DNA of 64,000 nucleotides from Achromobacter sp. RTa (GTDB taxonomy: Bacteria; Pseudomonadota; Gammaproteobacteria; Burkholderiales; Burkholderiaceae_B), in the NCBI RefSeq assembly GCF_000757485.1, contig NZ_JPYO01000023.1, forward strand, positions 1 to 64,000. The letters run 5' to 3'. Numbering within the stretch: position 1 is the stretch's first letter; the number at the start of each line of letters is the position of its first letter. Both the position numbers and the translations under genes were made by a program. Below are positions 32,540-42,404 of this stretch, one piece after another. The notes below the pieces were generated by a model, which searched no databases, was not told where the DNA came from, and saw only the letters and a program-made list of their open reading frames with translations.

Positions 32540-33442
32540 TTAGGGGCGTGCGGGGCCATTTTTCCCCTGGGAACCGGCGCCCGGGGCCCCATTGCGCAGC
32601 CCGCGCGCGGCATCGGCCAGCTCCCCCGCGGTCAGGCCGATGGGCCCGATGCCCCGGGACACCAGCGCATCCGCCGCCGCCCCGTGCAGCCAGACCGCGC
32701 CGGACACGGCCTGGTCCAGGGGCAGCTTCTGCGCGATCAAGGAACCGAGCATGCCGGCCAGCACGTCGCCGGTCCCGGCGGTGGCCAGCCCGGGGTTGCC
32801 GCTGGTGTTGATACGCAGCTCGCCCTCCGGCGAGCAGACTACGGTGCCGGCGCCCTTCAGCACGATCCAGGCCTGATAGCGCCGGGCCAGTTCCCGGGCC
32901 GCTTCCGTCCGGTCCGCCTGGACGTCCGCCGCGCCGGCGCCCAGCAGGCGCCCGGCCTCCGCAGGGTGCGGGGTCAGCACGACCGGCCCCGCGCCCCAGC
33001 TGGGCTGGATCTCTCCCCGGGCCAGCAGGTTCAGGCCGTCGGCGTCCAGCACCAGCGGCGATCCGCGGCGCAGCACGAACAATTCGGAAAGCACATTGGC
33101 GGCCAGGATGCCCGTGCCTATGCCGCAGCCCGCCACCCACGCGGTGACGCCCCAGTCTTCCTCCAGCAAGGAGCGGGCGTCGCGCAGCATCAGCTCGGGC
33201 TGCAGCGGGTCGCAGGCCATGGGCGGGGTTTCCTGGGCGAAGCCGACCAGCACCTTGCCCGCGCCGGTCTTCAGGGCCGCCCGGGCGGCAAGCAGGGCCG
33301 CGCCGGTCATGCCCGGGCCGCCGCCCACCACGCCGACAGTGCCGAAACTGCCCTTGTGCGTGTCCGCCCCACGGGGGGCGAACAGCGCAGGCAGGGCGGC
33401 TTGGTCGATCTGGCCGCCAGCGGGCGGGACGGGGGTGTTCAT
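32540..33442 (-). CDS. nnrD: ADP-dependent NAD(P)H-hydrate dehydratase
   Basis: A 300-residue repair enzyme that dehydrates damaged (S)-NAD(P)HX using ADP. It is the YjeF C-terminal (ribokinase-like) domain alone: [23 protein letters not shown] at the start, [14 protein letters not shown] in the middle and [21 protein letters not shown] near the active site. The YjeF N-terminal epimerase domain is not fused here. It is divergent from the enoyl-CoA hydratase gene at 33570. Confidence 0.92.
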   Translation of the reverse strand: MNTPVPPAGGQIDQAALPALFAPRGADTHKGSFGTVGVVGGGPGMTGAALLAARAALKTGAGKVLVGFAQETPPMACDPLQPELMLRDARSLLEEDWGVTAWVAGCGIGTGILAANVLSELFVLRRGSPLVLDADGLNLLARGEIQPSWGAGPVVLTPHPAEAGRLLGAGAADVQADRTEAARELARRYQAWIVLKGAGTVVCSPEGELRINTSGNPGLATAGTGDVLAGMLGSLIAQKLPLDQAVSGAVWLHGAAADALVSRGIGPIGLTAGELADAARGLRNGAPGAGSQGKNGPARP

Positions 33443-33569
33443 GGGCTGAGGCTCCGGGAGGGATGGGCATGGCTCGGTTGGCCGTATCCACTATAGTGCG
33501 CCGAGATGGGCCGGCCCGGAAGAACCGGCTTTCGGCCCGCCACATCGAAAAGACTATGCGGAGAAGACA

Positions 33570-34403
33570 ATGAGCGACATTACGCTGGAACACTATTCGG
33601 CCTACGAGGCCCTGAAGCTGCGCCGACATCCGGGCGGCGTGCTGGAACTGATCATGGGCGCCAAGGGCGGCCTGCCGGGCAAGCTGTCCACGGCCGACGA
33701 CCGCATGCACCGCGAACTGGCCGACATCTGGCGCGACATCGATACCGATCCGGATACTCGGGTGGTGGTGATCCGCGGCGAGGGCAAGGGCTTCTCGGGC
33801 GGGGGCGACCTGGATCTGGTGCAGCAGATGGCGGACGATTTCGATGTGCGCGCCCGCGTCTGGCGCGAGGCCCGCGACCTGGTCTACAACATCATCAATT
33901 GCAACAAGCCCATCGTGTCGGCCATGCACGGTGCGGCGGTGGGCGCGGGGCTGGTGGCCGGCCTGCTGGCCGACATTTCGATCGCCGCCCGCGATGCCCG
34001 CATCATCGACGGCCACACCCGCCTGGGCGTGACGGCAGGCGACCACGCCGCCATCGTCTGGCCGCTGCTGTGCGGCATGGCCAAGGCCAAGTATTACCTG
34101 ATGCTGTGCGAAACCGTCACGGGCGAGGAGGCCGAGCGCATCGGGCTGGTGTCCCTGTGCGTGGACGAGGCTGAACTCATCGGCCGGGCTTTCGAAGTGG
34201 CCAACAAATTGGCCGCGGGTTCCCAGACCGCCATCCGCTGGACCAAGTACTCGCTCAACAACTGGCTGCGCATGGCGGGGCCCAGCTTCGATACCTCGCT
34301 GGCCCTGGAATTCATGGGCTTCGGCGGCCCGGACGTGCGCGAAGGGATCCAGTCCCTGCGCGAGCGCCGCGCGCCGAATTTCCGGCCCGATTCGCCGTTC
34401 TGA
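33570..34403 (+). CDS. Enoyl-CoA hydratase/isomerase family protein
   Basis: A 277-residue crotonase-fold protein. The oxyanion-hole segments are [15 protein letters not shown] (near residue 70) and [17 protein letters not shown] (near residue 115). The exact substrate cannot be told from sequence. A ribosome site GAGAAG precedes the ATG. It is a single gene divergent from nnrD and convergent with the second crotonase at 34506. Confidence 0.87.
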   Translation: MSDITLEHYSAYEALKLRRHPGGVLELIMGAKGGLPGKLSTADDRMHRELADIWRDIDTDPDTRVVVIRGEGKGFSGGGDLDLVQQMADDFDVRARVWREARDLVYNIINCNKPIVSAMHGAAVGAGLVAGLLADISIAARDARIIDGHTRLGVTAGDHAAIVWPLLCGMAKAKYYLMLCETVTGEEAERIGLVSLCVDEAELIGRAFEVANKLAAGSQTAIRWTKYSLNNWLRMAGPSFDTSLALEFMGFGGPDVREGIQSLRERRAPNFRPDSPF

Positions 34404-34505
34404 AGGGGAAGGGTTTCTGGCTGATGTTGCCGTGGCGGCTGCTTGATGGGTTACGCGCGCTGGATGTCAGGGTTCTTGCCTGTAATCCCTCGCGCTTTAC
34501 TCATC

Positions 34506-35246
34506 CTACTTCTTGAAGAATTTCGCGAACGCCGCCTGCGCTTCTTCTGTCTGCAGGCGGGCGCGGAACTGCTGGGCTTCGTAGTCGAGCGTTTCCTGGA
34601 TTGCCTGGCGGTCAGGGCGACGCAGCATCGCCTTGGTCAGGCGCAGGGCGGCGGGCGGCTGCCCCGCCAGATCGGCGGCGGTGGCCTGCGCGGCCGCCAG
34701 CGCCTGACCGGTGGGCGTGATCGAGGTGGCCAGCCCGGCGTCGACGGCTTCCCGGGCCGAGAACGCCTTGCCCTGCAATAGCCATTCGGCGGCGCGGCGG
34801 GCGCCGGCGAGCCGCGGCATCAGCAGGCTGGACGCGCCTTCGGGGCAGAGCCCCAGCGCCACGAACGGCATACGCAGCGTGGCGCCTTCCCCAATGTGGA
34901 CAAAATCGCAATGCTGCAGCAGGGTCACGCCGATGCCGATGGCATAGCCCTCGACCGCGGCGATGACCGGCACGTCCGTCGTCGTGAGGGCCCGCAGAAA
35001 GCTCATCCCCGCGCTGTCGCCGGCGCCGCGCTCGGCCTGGAAATCGCGCAGGTCATTGCCCGCCGTGAAGTGCGCGCCCGCGCCCGTCAGGATCACCGCG
35101 GCCAGCGTCTGGTCGGCGCTGGCCAGGGCGAGCTGTTCGGTCAGCGCGGCATAGGTGGCGACGTCCAGCGCATTGCGGCGGTCGGGACGGTCTATCGTCA
35201 GCGTCAGGACCGCGCCGTCGCGGCCGACTTTCAGCCCGCCGCTCAT
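34506..35246 (-). CDS. Enoyl-CoA hydratase
   Basis: A 246-residue crotonase-fold enzyme of normal hydratase length. LTGAGAHFTAGNDLRDFQ and VEGYAIGIGVTLLQHCDFV form the oxyanion hole. One of the two usual catalytic glutamates may be replaced (CPEGASSLLMPRLAG keeps the other). It overlaps the oxidoreductase gene before it by four bases, so the two are co-transcribed from the promoter near 36280. Confidence 0.87.
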   Translation of the reverse strand: MSGGLKVGRDGAVLTLTIDRPDRRNALDVATYAALTEQLALASADQTLAAVILTGAGAHFTAGNDLRDFQAERGAGDSAGMSFLRALTTTDVPVIAAVEGYAIGIGVTLLQHCDFVHIGEGATLRMPFVALGLCPEGASSLLMPRLAGARRAAEWLLQGKAFSAREAVDAGLATSITPTGQALAAAQATAADLAGQPPAALRLTKAMLRRPDRQAIQETLDYEAQQFRARLQTEEAQAAFAKFFKK

Positions 35247-36214
35247 GCGAAGGACCTGCCGTCCAGGCGGGCCTTGGCGTCCGCGTATTCCGTGCGCAGC
35301 GCATCGACGATCTGGCGCGTCGGAAGGACGCTGCCGATGCCGCCCACGCCCTGGCCCGCGCCCCAGATGTCCTTCCAGGGCTTGACCCGGGTGGAGCCGA
35401 AGTTCGAGGCGCCGCTCTCCGGCTGCGGCAGATTGGCCGGGTCCAGGCCGGCGGCGGCGATGCTGGCCTTCAGGTAGTTGCCCGGGATGCCGGTGAAGAA
35501 CGGCGTATAGAGGATGTCCGAGGCGCTGGCGTCCACGATGGCGGATTTGTAGCCTTCGCTGGCGTTGGCTTCTTCGCTGGCGATGAAGCGCGTGCCCATA
35601 TAGGCGAAGTCCGCGCCCATGGCCAGCGCGGCCAGGACGTGCGCGCCGGAGGTGATGGCGCCCGACAGGATCAGCGGGCCGTCATAGAAGCGGCGCACTT
35701 CCGCCACCAGGGCGAAGGGGCTGAGCGTGCCCGCGTGCCCGCCCGCGCCGGCGCACACCAGGATCAGGCCGTCCACGCCGGCTTCCAGCGCCTTCTCGGC
35801 GTGGCGCAGGGTGGTCACGTCGTGGAAGACCTTGCCGCCCCAATCGTGCACGCCCTTGACCAGGTCGCCGGGGGCGCGCAGGCTGGTGATGATCAGCGGC
35901 ACGCGGTGGCTGGCGCACACCGACAGGTCGTGCTCCAGGCGGTCGTTGGACTGGTGGATGATCTGGTTGACCGCGAACGGCGCAACGGTCGCGCCGGGAT
36001 GGGCCTCGCGGTGCGAAGCCAGGCCGGCCTGGACCTCATCCAGCCAATCGGAGAGCAGGCTCTGCGGACGCGCGTTCAGCGCCGGAAACGAGCCCACGAT
36101 GCCGCTGGTGCACTGTGCGACCACGAGCTTCGGGTTGGACACGATGAACATGGGGGCGCAGATGACCGGGAGGGACATCTGGCCATACAAATCAGTCACG
36201 AGAGAGTGGGGCAT
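35243..36214 (-). CDS. Nitronate monooxygenase family flavoprotein
   Basis: A 323-residue FMN-dependent TIM-barrel enzyme of the 2-nitropropane dioxygenase/NMO family. The N-terminus LPVICAPMFIVSNPKLVVA and the glycine-rich VCAGAGGHAGTLSPFAL and AMGADFAYMGTRFIAS are characteristic of FMN binding. Members oxidise nitronates, but related proteins reduce quinones or double bonds. The ATG at 36214 is preferred; one at 36241 would add nine residues. It is divergent from the tetR gene. Confidence 0.87.
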   Translation of the reverse strand: MPHSLVTDLYGQMSLPVICAPMFIVSNPKLVVAQCTSGIVGSFPALNARPQSLLSDWLDEVQAGLASHREAHPGATVAPFAVNQIIHQSNDRLEHDLSVCASHRVPLIITSLRAPGDLVKGVHDWGGKVFHDVTTLRHAEKALEAGVDGLILVCAGAGGHAGTLSPFALVAEVRRFYDGPLILSGAITSGAHVLAALAMGADFAYMGTRFIASEEANASEGYKSAIVDASASDILYTPFFTGIPGNYLKASIAAAGLDPANLPQPESGASNFGSTRVKPWKDIWGAGQGVGGIGSVLPTRQIVDALRTEYADAKARLDGRSFA

Positions 36215-36271
36215 GGGCGTCGTCGCGAAAAAAGGTCCCAAGAGGGCTTGAGCATCGTTGGCGGGTGTGCC

Positions 36272-36297
36272 TATAATTATCTACCGACCGTCCGGTA
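36272..36297. promoter_or_regulatory. Divergent promoter with TetR-type acyl-CoA operator
   Basis: TACCGACCGTCCGGTA at 36282-36297 is a near-palindrome of the ACCGACCG...CGGT type bound by TetR regulators of acyl-CoA pathways (PaaR, LiuR and similar). On the plus strand TATAAT (36272-36277) lies directly before it, with TTGAGC 18 bases upstream, so the operator would cover the transcription start. Confidence 0.7.
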
Positions 36298-36394
36298 ATT
36301 AATTAATCTTTATTAAACGGCATGCGCCGAAGCGCTGTCAATGGAGGTTCGTTCGAACCCCTGGCAACGCAGGCGCCGCCGGTCAAAGGCAGCC

Positions 36395-37018
36395 ATGGCG
36401 ACCTCCGCCCCTCCCGCCCAGAAACGCGCCCGCGCCGGCCGGCCGCCCTCGTTGGCGGCGCCGCGCGAACGCATCCTGGAAGAAGCCGCCAAGCTGTTCG
36501 CCCGCAGCGGCTACGACGGCAGCTCCGTGTCGGACCTTGCCGCGGCCATCGGGGTGTCCAAGGCGGCCATCTACCACTACTACACCACCAAGCAGGACAT
36601 CTACGACGCGATCATCCTGGGCGTGCTCAGCGGGCTGACGCAGACCGTGGGCCAGGAGGTGGCCCGGGCCGAGGGCGGAGCCGCCCGGCTGCGCGCCTTC
36701 ATGGTGGGGCATGCGCGCTACTTCGAGCAGCACCATGCCGAATTCGTCACCATGCTGATCGGCTATTCCGGCATGGCGCTGCCCGAGCGCGAAGACGCCG
36801 CCCGGCTGCGCGACGGCTACGAGCAGCGCCTGCGCGAGCTGATCGCCCAGGGCGTCGCCGAGGGCGCGTTCCGGCCGCTGGACGTGTCCGCCACCGGCCG
36901 CGCCGTGCTGTCCATGCTGAACTGGATGGTGCGCTGGTACAAGCCCGGCCAGGGCGACAGCGCCGAAAGCATCGCCGCCGGCTACTTCGATTTACTGGTT
37001 GGCGGCATGCGCGCCTGA
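36395..37018 (+). CDS. TetR family transcriptional regulator
   Basis: A 207-residue repressor. The N-terminal HTH spans about residues 20-65 (RERILEEAAKLFARSGYDG ... AAIGVSKAAIYHYYTTKQD). The C-terminal ligand domain is of the acyl-CoA-sensing kind by context only. Start ATG at 36395 has AAAGG at 36385-36389; an ATG at 36341 is also in frame. First gene of an acyl-CoA catabolic operon; probably binds the operator at 36282 and controls both directions. Confidence 0.88.
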   Translation: MATSAPPAQKRARAGRPPSLAAPRERILEEAAKLFARSGYDGSSVSDLAAAIGVSKAAIYHYYTTKQDIYDAIILGVLSGLTQTVGQEVARAEGGAARLRAFMVGHARYFEQHHAEFVTMLIGYSGMALPEREDAARLRDGYEQRLRELIAQGVAEGAFRPLDVSATGRAVLSMLNWMVRWYKPGQGDSAESIAAGYFDLLVGGMRA

Positions 37019-37056
37019 ACGCGCCGCCCCAGCCTTCATCCTGTGAGACTTCCATC

Positions 37057-38205
37057 ATGGCCCTCGACACCGAAACCCTGAACCTGCTGCTGGACGCCGT
37101 GCGCCGCTTCGTGCACGAGCGCCTGATCCCCGCCGAAGACGAACTGGCCGAAAAGGGCCAGGTGCCGCCCGACATCGTCGCTGAAATGCGCGACCTGGGG
37201 CTCTTCGGCCTGTCCATTTCGCCGGACTACGGCGGCCTGGGCCTGACCATGGAAGAGGAAGTGCGCGTGGTCTTCGAGCTGGGGCAGACTTCACCCGCGT
37301 TCCGCTCGCTGGCGGGCACCAACATCGGCATCGGCTCGCAGGCCATCGTGCTGGCCGGAACGGACGAGCAGCGCAGCCGTTACCTGCCCAAGCTTGCCAG
37401 CGGCGAGCTGATCGGCTCCTTCGCGCTGACCGAGCCGGATGCGGGTTCGGACGCGATGGCGCTGCGCCTGTCCGCCGCGCGCGACGGCGACGGCTATGTG
37501 CTCAATGGCACCAAGCGCTTCATCACCAACGCGCCGATCGCCGGCCTGTTCTCGGTCATGGCGCGTACCGCGCCCGAGCGCCGCGCCAGCTCCATTTCGT
37601 GTTTCCTGGTCGAAGCCGGCACGCCCGGCCTGATCATCGGCAAGCCCGACAAGAAAATGGGCCAGGCCGGCGCCTTGACCAGCGACGTGGTGTTCGACAA
37701 TTGCCGCGTACCGGCAAGCGCGCTGCTGGGCGGCGAGGAAGGCAATGGCTTCCGGACGTCGATGCGCGTGCTGGACAAAGGCCGCCTGCATATCTCCGCG
37801 CTGTGCGTCGGCATTGCCGACCGCCTGCTGCGCGACGCCGTGAAATACGCCCTGGAGCGCAAGCAGTTCGGCCAGCCCATCGCCGAGTTCCAGCTGGTCC
37901 AGGCCATGATCGCCGACAGCCAGGCCGAGCTTTATGCGGCCCGCTGCATGGTGCTGGACGCCGCCCGCATGCGCGACCGCGGCGAGAACACCACCATGCA
38001 GGCCGCCTGCTGCAAACTGTACGCGACCGAGATGGTGGGCCGCGTCGCGGACCGCGCGGTGCAGATCCACGGCGGTTCGGGCTATATGTCCGAATACGCG
38101 GTGGAACGCTTCTACCGCGACGTGCGCCTGTTCCGCATTTTCGAGGGAACCTCGCAGATCCAGCAGCTCGTGATCGCCCGCGAAACGATCAAGGCGCATT
38201 CCTGA
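37057..38205 (+). CDS. Acyl-CoA dehydrogenase
   Basis: A 382-residue FAD enzyme that makes an alpha,beta double bond in an acyl-CoA. GSFALTEPDAGSDAMAL is the first family signature and QFGQPIAEFQLVQAMIAD with QIHGGSGYMSEYAVERFYRD the second; the catalytic Glu should lie in the last part (IFEGTSQIQ). Start ATG at 37057, 38 bases after tetR; the longer frame reading through tetR is rejected. Confidence 0.92.
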   Translation: MALDTETLNLLLDAVRRFVHERLIPAEDELAEKGQVPPDIVAEMRDLGLFGLSISPDYGGLGLTMEEEVRVVFELGQTSPAFRSLAGTNIGIGSQAIVLAGTDEQRSRYLPKLASGELIGSFALTEPDAGSDAMALRLSAARDGDGYVLNGTKRFITNAPIAGLFSVMARTAPERRASSISCFLVEAGTPGLIIGKPDKKMGQAGALTSDVVFDNCRVPASALLGGEEGNGFRTSMRVLDKGRLHISALCVGIADRLLRDAVKYALERKQFGQPIAEFQLVQAMIADSQAELYAARCMVLDAARMRDRGENTTMQAACCKLYATEMVGRVADRAVQIHGGSGYMSEYAVERFYRDVRLFRIFEGTSQIQQLVIARETIKAHS

Positions 38206-38311
38206 GCGCGCGTCCGGGCTAATATCCAGCTTGACCTACGGTGATCCGGTCCGGCTTGCGCGCAACCGCAGGCCGGACGTTCTCATTTCTCTTCTAGCGA
38301 AAAGATTACAG

Positions 38312-39541
38312 ATGTCGCAACGTCCCGCTCCCCTAACCGGCATACGTGTGCTCGACCTGACCCGCGTCCTGGCCGGCCCCTGGTGCACCCAGAACCTCGC
38401 CGATCTCGGCGCCGAGGTGATCAAGATCGAACGGCCCGGCTCGGGCGACGACACGCGGGCCTGGGGGCCTCCGTACCTGAAGGACGAGGAGGGCAACGAC
38501 ACCAGCGAGGCCGCCTACTACCTGTCGGCCAACCGCAACAAGCTGTCCGTGGCGCTGGACATCGCCTCGCCCCGCGGCGCCGAGCTCGTGCGCGAACTGG
38601 CCCTGCAGAGCGACATCCTGGTGGAAAACTTCAAGGTGGGCGGCCTTTCCAAGTACGGGCTGGACTACGAAAGCCTGAAGGAAATCAATCCGCGCCTGAT
38701 CTACTGCTCCATCACGGGCTTCGGCCAGACAGGCCCGTACGCCAGCCGCCCGGGCTATGACTTCATGATCCAGGGCATGGGCGGCCTGATGAGCATCACC
38801 GGCGAACGCGACGACCTGCCCGGCGGCGGTCCGCAGAAGGCCGGCGTCGCCGTGGCCGACCTGATGACCGGCATGTATTCCACGGTGGGCATCCTGGCCG
38901 CGCTGCACGAGCGCTCCCGCAGCGGCCAGGGCCAGCACATCGACATGGCGCTGCTGGATTGCCAGGTGGCCATGCTGGCCAACCAGAACCTCAATTACAT
39001 GACTTCGGGCGTGGCGCCCAGGCGCGCCGGCAACGCGCACCAGAACCTGGTGCCCTACCAGGTGTTCGCGGCCAGCGACGGCCACCTGATCGTGGCCGTG
39101 GGCAACGACAGCCAGTTCCGCAATTACTGCGGCGCGATCGGCCTGCCGGAGCTGTCGGCGGATCCGCGCTTTTCGACCAATCCGCAGCGCGTGAAGAACC
39201 GCGCGGAACTGGTGCCGCTACTGGCCGAGCGCATGGCCACCGGCGAGCGCGACCACTGGCTTGCCGCCCTGGAAGGCGTGGGCGTTCCCGCCGGGCCCAT
39301 CAATACGCTGGACCAGGTGTACGAGGATCCCCACGTCCTGGCCCGCGGCATGAAACGCGAGCTGCCCCATCCGGCCGCGGGCAAGGTGCCGATGGCGTCC
39401 AGCCCGCTGAAGTTCTCCGGCAGCCCGGTCGAATACCGCCGTCCGCCGCCCATGCTGGGCGAGCACACGGGGCAGGTCCTGTCCGAGCGGCTGGGGCTGT
39501 CGGCCGAAGAAATACAGGCGCTGGCGCAAAGCCGCCCCTGA
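38312..39541 (+). CDS. CaiB/BaiF family CoA-transferase
   Basis: A 409-residue class III CoA-transferase. The opening GIRVLDLTRVLAGPWCTQNL, then GAEVIKIERPGSGDDTR, is the family hallmark. The catalytic aspartate is expected in YDFMIQGMGGLMSITG. It moves CoA between carboxylic acids and would activate the pathway substrate. The ATG at 38312 is chosen; the frame open to 38231 begins with TTG and lacks homology-like sequence. Confidence 0.92.
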   Translation: MSQRPAPLTGIRVLDLTRVLAGPWCTQNLADLGAEVIKIERPGSGDDTRAWGPPYLKDEEGNDTSEAAYYLSANRNKLSVALDIASPRGAELVRELALQSDILVENFKVGGLSKYGLDYESLKEINPRLIYCSITGFGQTGPYASRPGYDFMIQGMGGLMSITGERDDLPGGGPQKAGVAVADLMTGMYSTVGILAALHERSRSGQGQHIDMALLDCQVAMLANQNLNYMTSGVAPRRAGNAHQNLVPYQVFAASDGHLIVAVGNDSQFRNYCGAIGLPELSADPRFSTNPQRVKNRAELVPLLAERMATGERDHWLAALEGVGVPAGPINTLDQVYEDPHVLARGMKRELPHPAAGKVPMASSPLKFSGSPVEYRRPPPMLGEHTGQVLSERLGLSAEEIQALAQSRP

Positions 39542-39580
39542 GTCCGATCCAAAATATAGGCAATAGGCAGGAGAGTGTTG

Positions 39581-41095
39581 ATGACGGAGATTCAAACCAT
39601 CGGCGTCGTGGGCGCCGGGGCCATGGGGCGGGGTATCGCGCAGATCGCGGCGCAAGCCGGGCTGCGCGTGCGCCTGTACGACACCAGCGCCGAGGCCGTG
39701 GCCGCGGCGCGCGAGTCGTTGCGCCAGACCTGGGAGAAGCTGGCCCAGAAAGGCAAGCTGAGCGCCGCGGACGCGCAGGCCGCGCTTGAGCGGGTGGAAT
39801 CCGCCACCGCCCTGACGGACATGTCGGGCTGCCAGCTGGTGGTCGAGGCCATCGTCGAGCGGCTGGACGTCAAGCGCGACCTGTTCGCCGCGCTGGAAGG
39901 CGTGGTGTCCGAGGACTGCATCCTGGCGTCGAATACGTCGTCGCTGTCCATCACCGCCATTGCGGCCGCCTGCAAGCGCCCGCAGCGCGTGGCGGGTTAC
40001 CACTTCTTCAACCCGGTCGCGCTGATGAAGGTGGTGGAAGTCATCGACGGCCTGCGCAGCGCGCCCGAGGTGGGCGACGCGCTGGCCGTGCTGGCCCGCC
40101 GCATGGGCCACACGCCCGTGCGCGCCAAGGACATGCCCGGCTTCATCGTGAACCATGCCGGCCGCGGCATGAATACCGAAGGCCTGCGCGTGGCGCAGGA
40201 GGCCGTGGCCACTTTCGCCCAGGTGGACGCCGTCATGCGCGAGCAGGCCGGCTTCCGCATGGGCCCGTTCGAACTGCTGGACCTGACGGCGCTGGACGTG
40301 TCCCACCCCGTCATGGAATCCATCTACCGCCAGTTCTTCGACGAGCCGCGCTTCCGTCCGTCACCCATCACTACCGTGCGCCTGGCCGGCGGGCTGATCG
40401 GCCGCAAGGCCGGCGAAGGCTTCTACGTCTACGCCGACGGCCAGAAGCAGGTGCCGGCCGAACCGCCCGCGCCGGCGCTGCCTGCCAACCTGAAGGTCTG
40501 GGTCAGCCCCAAGCACGCAGAGGGTTACTCGCGCGCCACGGCGCTGCTCGAGAAGCTGGGCGCCACGCTGGTGACCGGTTCCGTGCCCGACGCCGACGCC
40601 CTGATCGTCGTCACGCCGTTCGGCGACGACGTCTCCACGACGGTTTCCGCCCAGGGCCTGAATGCGGCGCGCACCGTCGGCCTGGACACGCTGTACGCCT
40701 TCGACGCCGCCAAGCGCCGCACGATCATGGTGTCGCCCGCCACTGAAACGAAATGGCGCGACGCCGCCCATGCGCTGCTGGCCGCCGATGGCGTGCCGGT
40801 GACGGTGATCCAGGATTCGCCGGGCTTCATCGCGCAGCGCATCGTGGCCACCATCGTCAACATCGCCAGCGACATCGCGCAGCAGCAGATCGCCACGCCC
40901 GAAGACATCGACCTGGCGGTTACGCTGGGCCTGGGCTACCCGACAGGCCCGCTGGCGCTGGGCGACAAGCTGGGCGCCGACCGCATCCTGGAAATCCTGA
41001 AGAGCATGCAGCGCGTGACCGGCGACCCCCGCTACCGCCCCAGCCTGTGGCTGCAGCGCCGCGTGCAGCTAGGCATGTCCCTGACGAAAGCCTGA
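39581..41095 (+). CDS. 3-hydroxyacyl-CoA dehydrogenase (PaaH-like, two C-terminal domains)
   Basis: A 504-residue NAD-dependent enzyme. The N-terminal Rossmann fold starts GVVGAGAMGRGIAQIAAQAG. The catalytic HxFNP motif is YHFFNPVALMKVVEV. The first C-terminal dehydrogenase domain (about 185-280) is followed by a linker and a second one (about 405-500), the layout of PaaH in phenylacetate breakdown. Last gene of the operon; the start ATG follows AGGAGAG. Confidence 0.9.
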   Translation: MTEIQTIGVVGAGAMGRGIAQIAAQAGLRVRLYDTSAEAVAAARESLRQTWEKLAQKGKLSAADAQAALERVESATALTDMSGCQLVVEAIVERLDVKRDLFAALEGVVSEDCILASNTSSLSITAIAAACKRPQRVAGYHFFNPVALMKVVEVIDGLRSAPEVGDALAVLARRMGHTPVRAKDMPGFIVNHAGRGMNTEGLRVAQEAVATFAQVDAVMREQAGFRMGPFELLDLTALDVSHPVMESIYRQFFDEPRFRPSPITTVRLAGGLIGRKAGEGFYVYADGQKQVPAEPPAPALPANLKVWVSPKHAEGYSRATALLEKLGATLVTGSVPDADALIVVTPFGDDVSTTVSAQGLNAARTVGLDTLYAFDAAKRRTIMVSPATETKWRDAAHALLAADGVPVTVIQDSPGFIAQRIVATIVNIASDIAQQQIATPEDIDLAVTLGLGYPTGPLALGDKLGADRILEILKSMQRVTGDPRYRPSLWLQRRVQLGMSLTKA

Positions 41096-41122
41096 ACCCT
41101 TACGGCCCCGGCCGTCCCAAAG

Positions 41123-41157
41123 AAAAGCCCCTCGAATTTGCATTCGAGGGGCTTTTT
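41123..41157. terminator. Bidirectional terminator between the acyl-CoA operon and cytochrome c
   Basis: AAAAGCCCCTCGAAT (41123-41137) pairs with ATTCGAGGGGCTTTT (41142-41156) around TTGC; A- and T-tracts serve both convergent genes. Confidence 0.9.
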
Positions 41158-41176
41158 GCTTGCGCGGCGCGCCGGC

Positions 41177-42097
41177 TTACTTGGCGGCGTTCACCATGTA
41201 TTGCACGGCGGCGCGGATGTCGTCTTCGGAGGCATCGGCCGCGCCGCCCTTTGGCGGCATGGGCGGCTTGCCTTGCATGGCCACCTTCACCATGGCGTCC
41301 ATGCCGGTCTTGATGTAGGGCTCCCAGGCGGCCTTGTCGCCGAACTTGGGGGCGTTGGCCACGCCGGTGGCGTGGCAGGCAAAGCAGACGCTCTTGTAGA
41401 GCTTTTCGCCGGCCGGGTTGACGGCTGCGGCGGCTTGCGGGGCGGCAGCGGCGGGAGCCGGGGCTTGCGCGGCCGGAGCCGGCGCGGCCGCGGGCGCCGG
41501 AGCAGCGGCCGGCGCGGGCGCGGAGGCTGCAGCTGCTGCGGGAGCCGCCGGGGCGGCTTCGGCTTCCTTCTTGTCGCCTTCCGCGGCCGGGGCGGCCGGT
41601 TCGGGCAGCGAGCCCCCCGACTTGTTGGCCATATAGACCACGGCGCGCGCGACTTCGTAGTCGGACAGGGCGGGGTTGCCGCCCTTGGCCGGCATGCCGC
41701 CCTTGCCGTGCAGCGCCACGTTCAGCATTGCGTCGTAGCCGGCCTTGATGAAGGGCGCCCATGCGCCGCTATCGCCGACCTTGGGGGCGCCCGCCACGCC
41801 GGCGGTGTGACAGGCCGTACAGACGGCTGCGAACACCTGTTCACCGGTCTTGAAGACCTTGGGGGCGTTGGCGTCGACAAGCTCGAAACCCGCTACCGGG
41901 GCGATGCGCTTGGCGATGGCTTCGTTGGAGAGGGTGTCTGAACCGGCCCCTACCTTGGAACCCGAGGCCACCATGTTCACCAGGAGGATGATGATGGCGA
42001 TGGGAACCACGAAAGCCAGTACGACCGTGACGATCAGTTGCTTCGGGGTCTTGATGGGGGAGGAGTGCTCTTCTATGTGTTCCTGCTCGTTGCTCAT
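41177..42097 (-). CDS. Membrane-anchored dihaem cytochrome c (c5-like)
   Basis: A 306-residue electron carrier. A single membrane helix (about residues 22-45, LIVTVVLAFVVPIAIIILLV) anchors it to the inner membrane with the haem domains in the periplasm. Two haem sites are seen, CTACH (first domain, near residue 95) and CFACH (second, near 245), each followed by a Met-containing ligand segment (PAKGG / PPKGG). An Ala/Pro-rich linker of about 60 residues joins the domains. Such proteins donate electrons to terminal oxidases. A TTG at 42103 is in frame, but ATG 42097 is preferred. Confidence 0.9.
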   Translation of the reverse strand: MSNEQEHIEEHSSPIKTPKQLIVTVVLAFVVPIAIIILLVNMVASGSKVGAGSDTLSNEAIAKRIAPVAGFELVDANAPKVFKTGEQVFAAVCTACHTAGVAGAPKVGDSGAWAPFIKAGYDAMLNVALHGKGGMPAKGGNPALSDYEVARAVVYMANKSGGSLPEPAAPAAEGDKKEAEAAPAAPAAAAASAPAPAAAPAPAAAPAPAAQAPAPAAAAPQAAAAVNPAGEKLYKSVCFACHATGVANAPKFGDKAAWEPYIKTGMDAMVKVAMQGKPPMPPKGGAADASEDDIRAAVQYMVNAAK

Positions 42098-42329
42098 GAC
42101 CAAATCCTGCTAACGGGTACCGGGGGCGCCTGGCGGCGGCAACAGAAAATCAGTACTGCACAAGTAGGCGGCGATGACGGCCCGCCTTGCAAGCAAACGC
42201 TGGATTATATAACGGTGTCATAGACAGGGGGTCATTGCAACCGACGGGGTTTTCGCTGAGTTTCACGGAAGATTCGCCCAGCTTCATGCAGTTCCCCGAA
42301 AACTAGGTACAATACCGCCTCCTTGCACT

Positions 42330-42404
42330 GCGCCCGTAGTTCAATGGATAGAATGAGAGTTTCCGAAGCTCTTGATACAGGTTCGATTCCTGTCGGGCGC
42401 GCCA
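42330..42404 (+). tRNA. tRNA-Arg (anticodon CCG)
   Basis: A 75-base cloverleaf. Acceptor GCGCCCG (42330-42336) pairs with CGGGCGC (42394-42400), then G and an encoded CCA. The anticodon stem AGAGT/GCTCT closes the loop TTCCGAA, which gives CCG, reading CGG codons. The T-arm ACAGG-TTCGATT-CCTGT is intact. It stands just before the DNA that leads into the secretion locus, and tRNA 3' ends are common integration sites. Confidence 0.95.

Noticed and set aside
36322-38205. A fused TetR-acyl-CoA dehydrogenase protein
   Set aside because: The frame through the tetR region is not the tetR frame and reads as non-native sequence; the dehydrogenase starts at 37057.
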